A DNA stretch of 64,000 bases from Methanobacterium sp. Maddingley MBC34 (GTDB lineage Archaea > Methanobacteriota > Methanobacteria > Methanobacteriales > Methanobacteriaceae): contig AMGN01000004.1 in the NCBI GenBank assembly GCA_000309865.1, forward strand, positions 91,001 through 155,000, in the 5' to 3' direction. Made by a program: the position numbers and the translations under genes. Under the pieces are notes generated by a model. The model worked only from the letters and a program-made list of their open reading frames with translations. It ran no database searches and was not told where the DNA came from. Positions 61,326 through 64,000 of the stretch are shown here, piece by piece (within the stretch, counting starts at the first letter, position 1; the number at the start of each line of letters is the position of its first letter).

Positions 61326-64000
<2,675 letters not shown>

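Overview
This window is a piece of an AT-rich archaeal chromosome from a hydrogenotrophic methanogen, most likely Methanobacteriales and probably Methanobacterium or a close relative. The evidence is an archaeal TFB, archaeal DnaG, XerA, geranylgeranylglyceryl phosphate synthase, ribosomal proteins S3Ae and L40e, Gar1, Tsr3, HypD, a methanogenesis marker 16-type (DUF39) protein, a Mur-ligase homologue of the kind used for pseudomurein, and start sites preceded by GGAGG/GGTGAT sites. No rRNA, tRNA, insertion sequence or CRISPR array was seen.

Layout. 1-6.5 kb: a membrane phosphodiesterase (cut by the left edge), a YwbE-like protein, the gar1-tfb pair behind a striking 11-bp inverted repeat, a lipid-flippase-like membrane protein, and a DUF211/RraA-like pair. 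6.8-11.4 kb: replication and recombination genes (Toprim protein, dnaG, a LonB-like AAA+ protein that has a zinc ribbon but no protease domain, xerA). 11.4-17.1 kb: a PadR regulator and MFS transporter behind five phased 13-bp repeats, then TudS-like DUF523-DUF1722, BioY, DUF1284, a fungal-type cytosine deaminase and a small membrane protein. 17.2-26.6 kb, all on the minus strand: an ASCH-TPR protein whose annotated start hides an N-terminal domain, a radical-SAM activase, hisC, a gamma-carbonic-anhydrase-like protein, and the amino-sugar/glycolysis run rps3ae-DUF92-apgM-glmM-glmU. 26.9-32.6 kb: single-gene metabolic and accessory functions (DUF885-like metallopeptidase, NifX-like, methyltransferase, iron-sulfur flavoprotein, SagB-like oxidoreductase, esterase). 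33.2-37.3 kb: an orphan response regulator and an accessory membrane operon (unknown membrane protein, two DUF2178 paralogues, an XRE regulator and two CPBP proteases). 37.4-46.5 kb: DUF116, a small zinc ribbon protein missed by length filters, a chelatase-type AAA+/VWA pair, a PsbP-like protein and a 1471-residue REC-PAS-GAF histidine kinase. 46.6-49.2 kb: tsr3, rpl40e, the archaeal lipid synthase and DUF169. 49.2-64 kb: a MobA-like nucleotidyltransferase, an exported protein, a Mur ligase, hypD-phosphoglycolate phosphatase-tldD, a membrane-anchored hydrolase, a heliorhodopsin, a zinc-ribbon/Tyr-rich membrane protein, a THEP1-type NTPase, the marker 16 protein and alaS (cut by the right edge).

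The most surprising item is the heliorhodopsin at 57379-58200: a seven-helix retinal protein with the Schiff-base lysine and counterion glutamate in place, in a strict anaerobe with no retinal-synthesis gene visible here. Other items worth a second look are the hidden ASCH domain with a frameshift or non-standard start, the 13-bp phased array before padR, the DUF2178/XRE/CPBP operon with its triplicated 16-bp repeat, and the protease-less LonB relative. All functional statements rest on motif and family recognition by eye; no database search was run.
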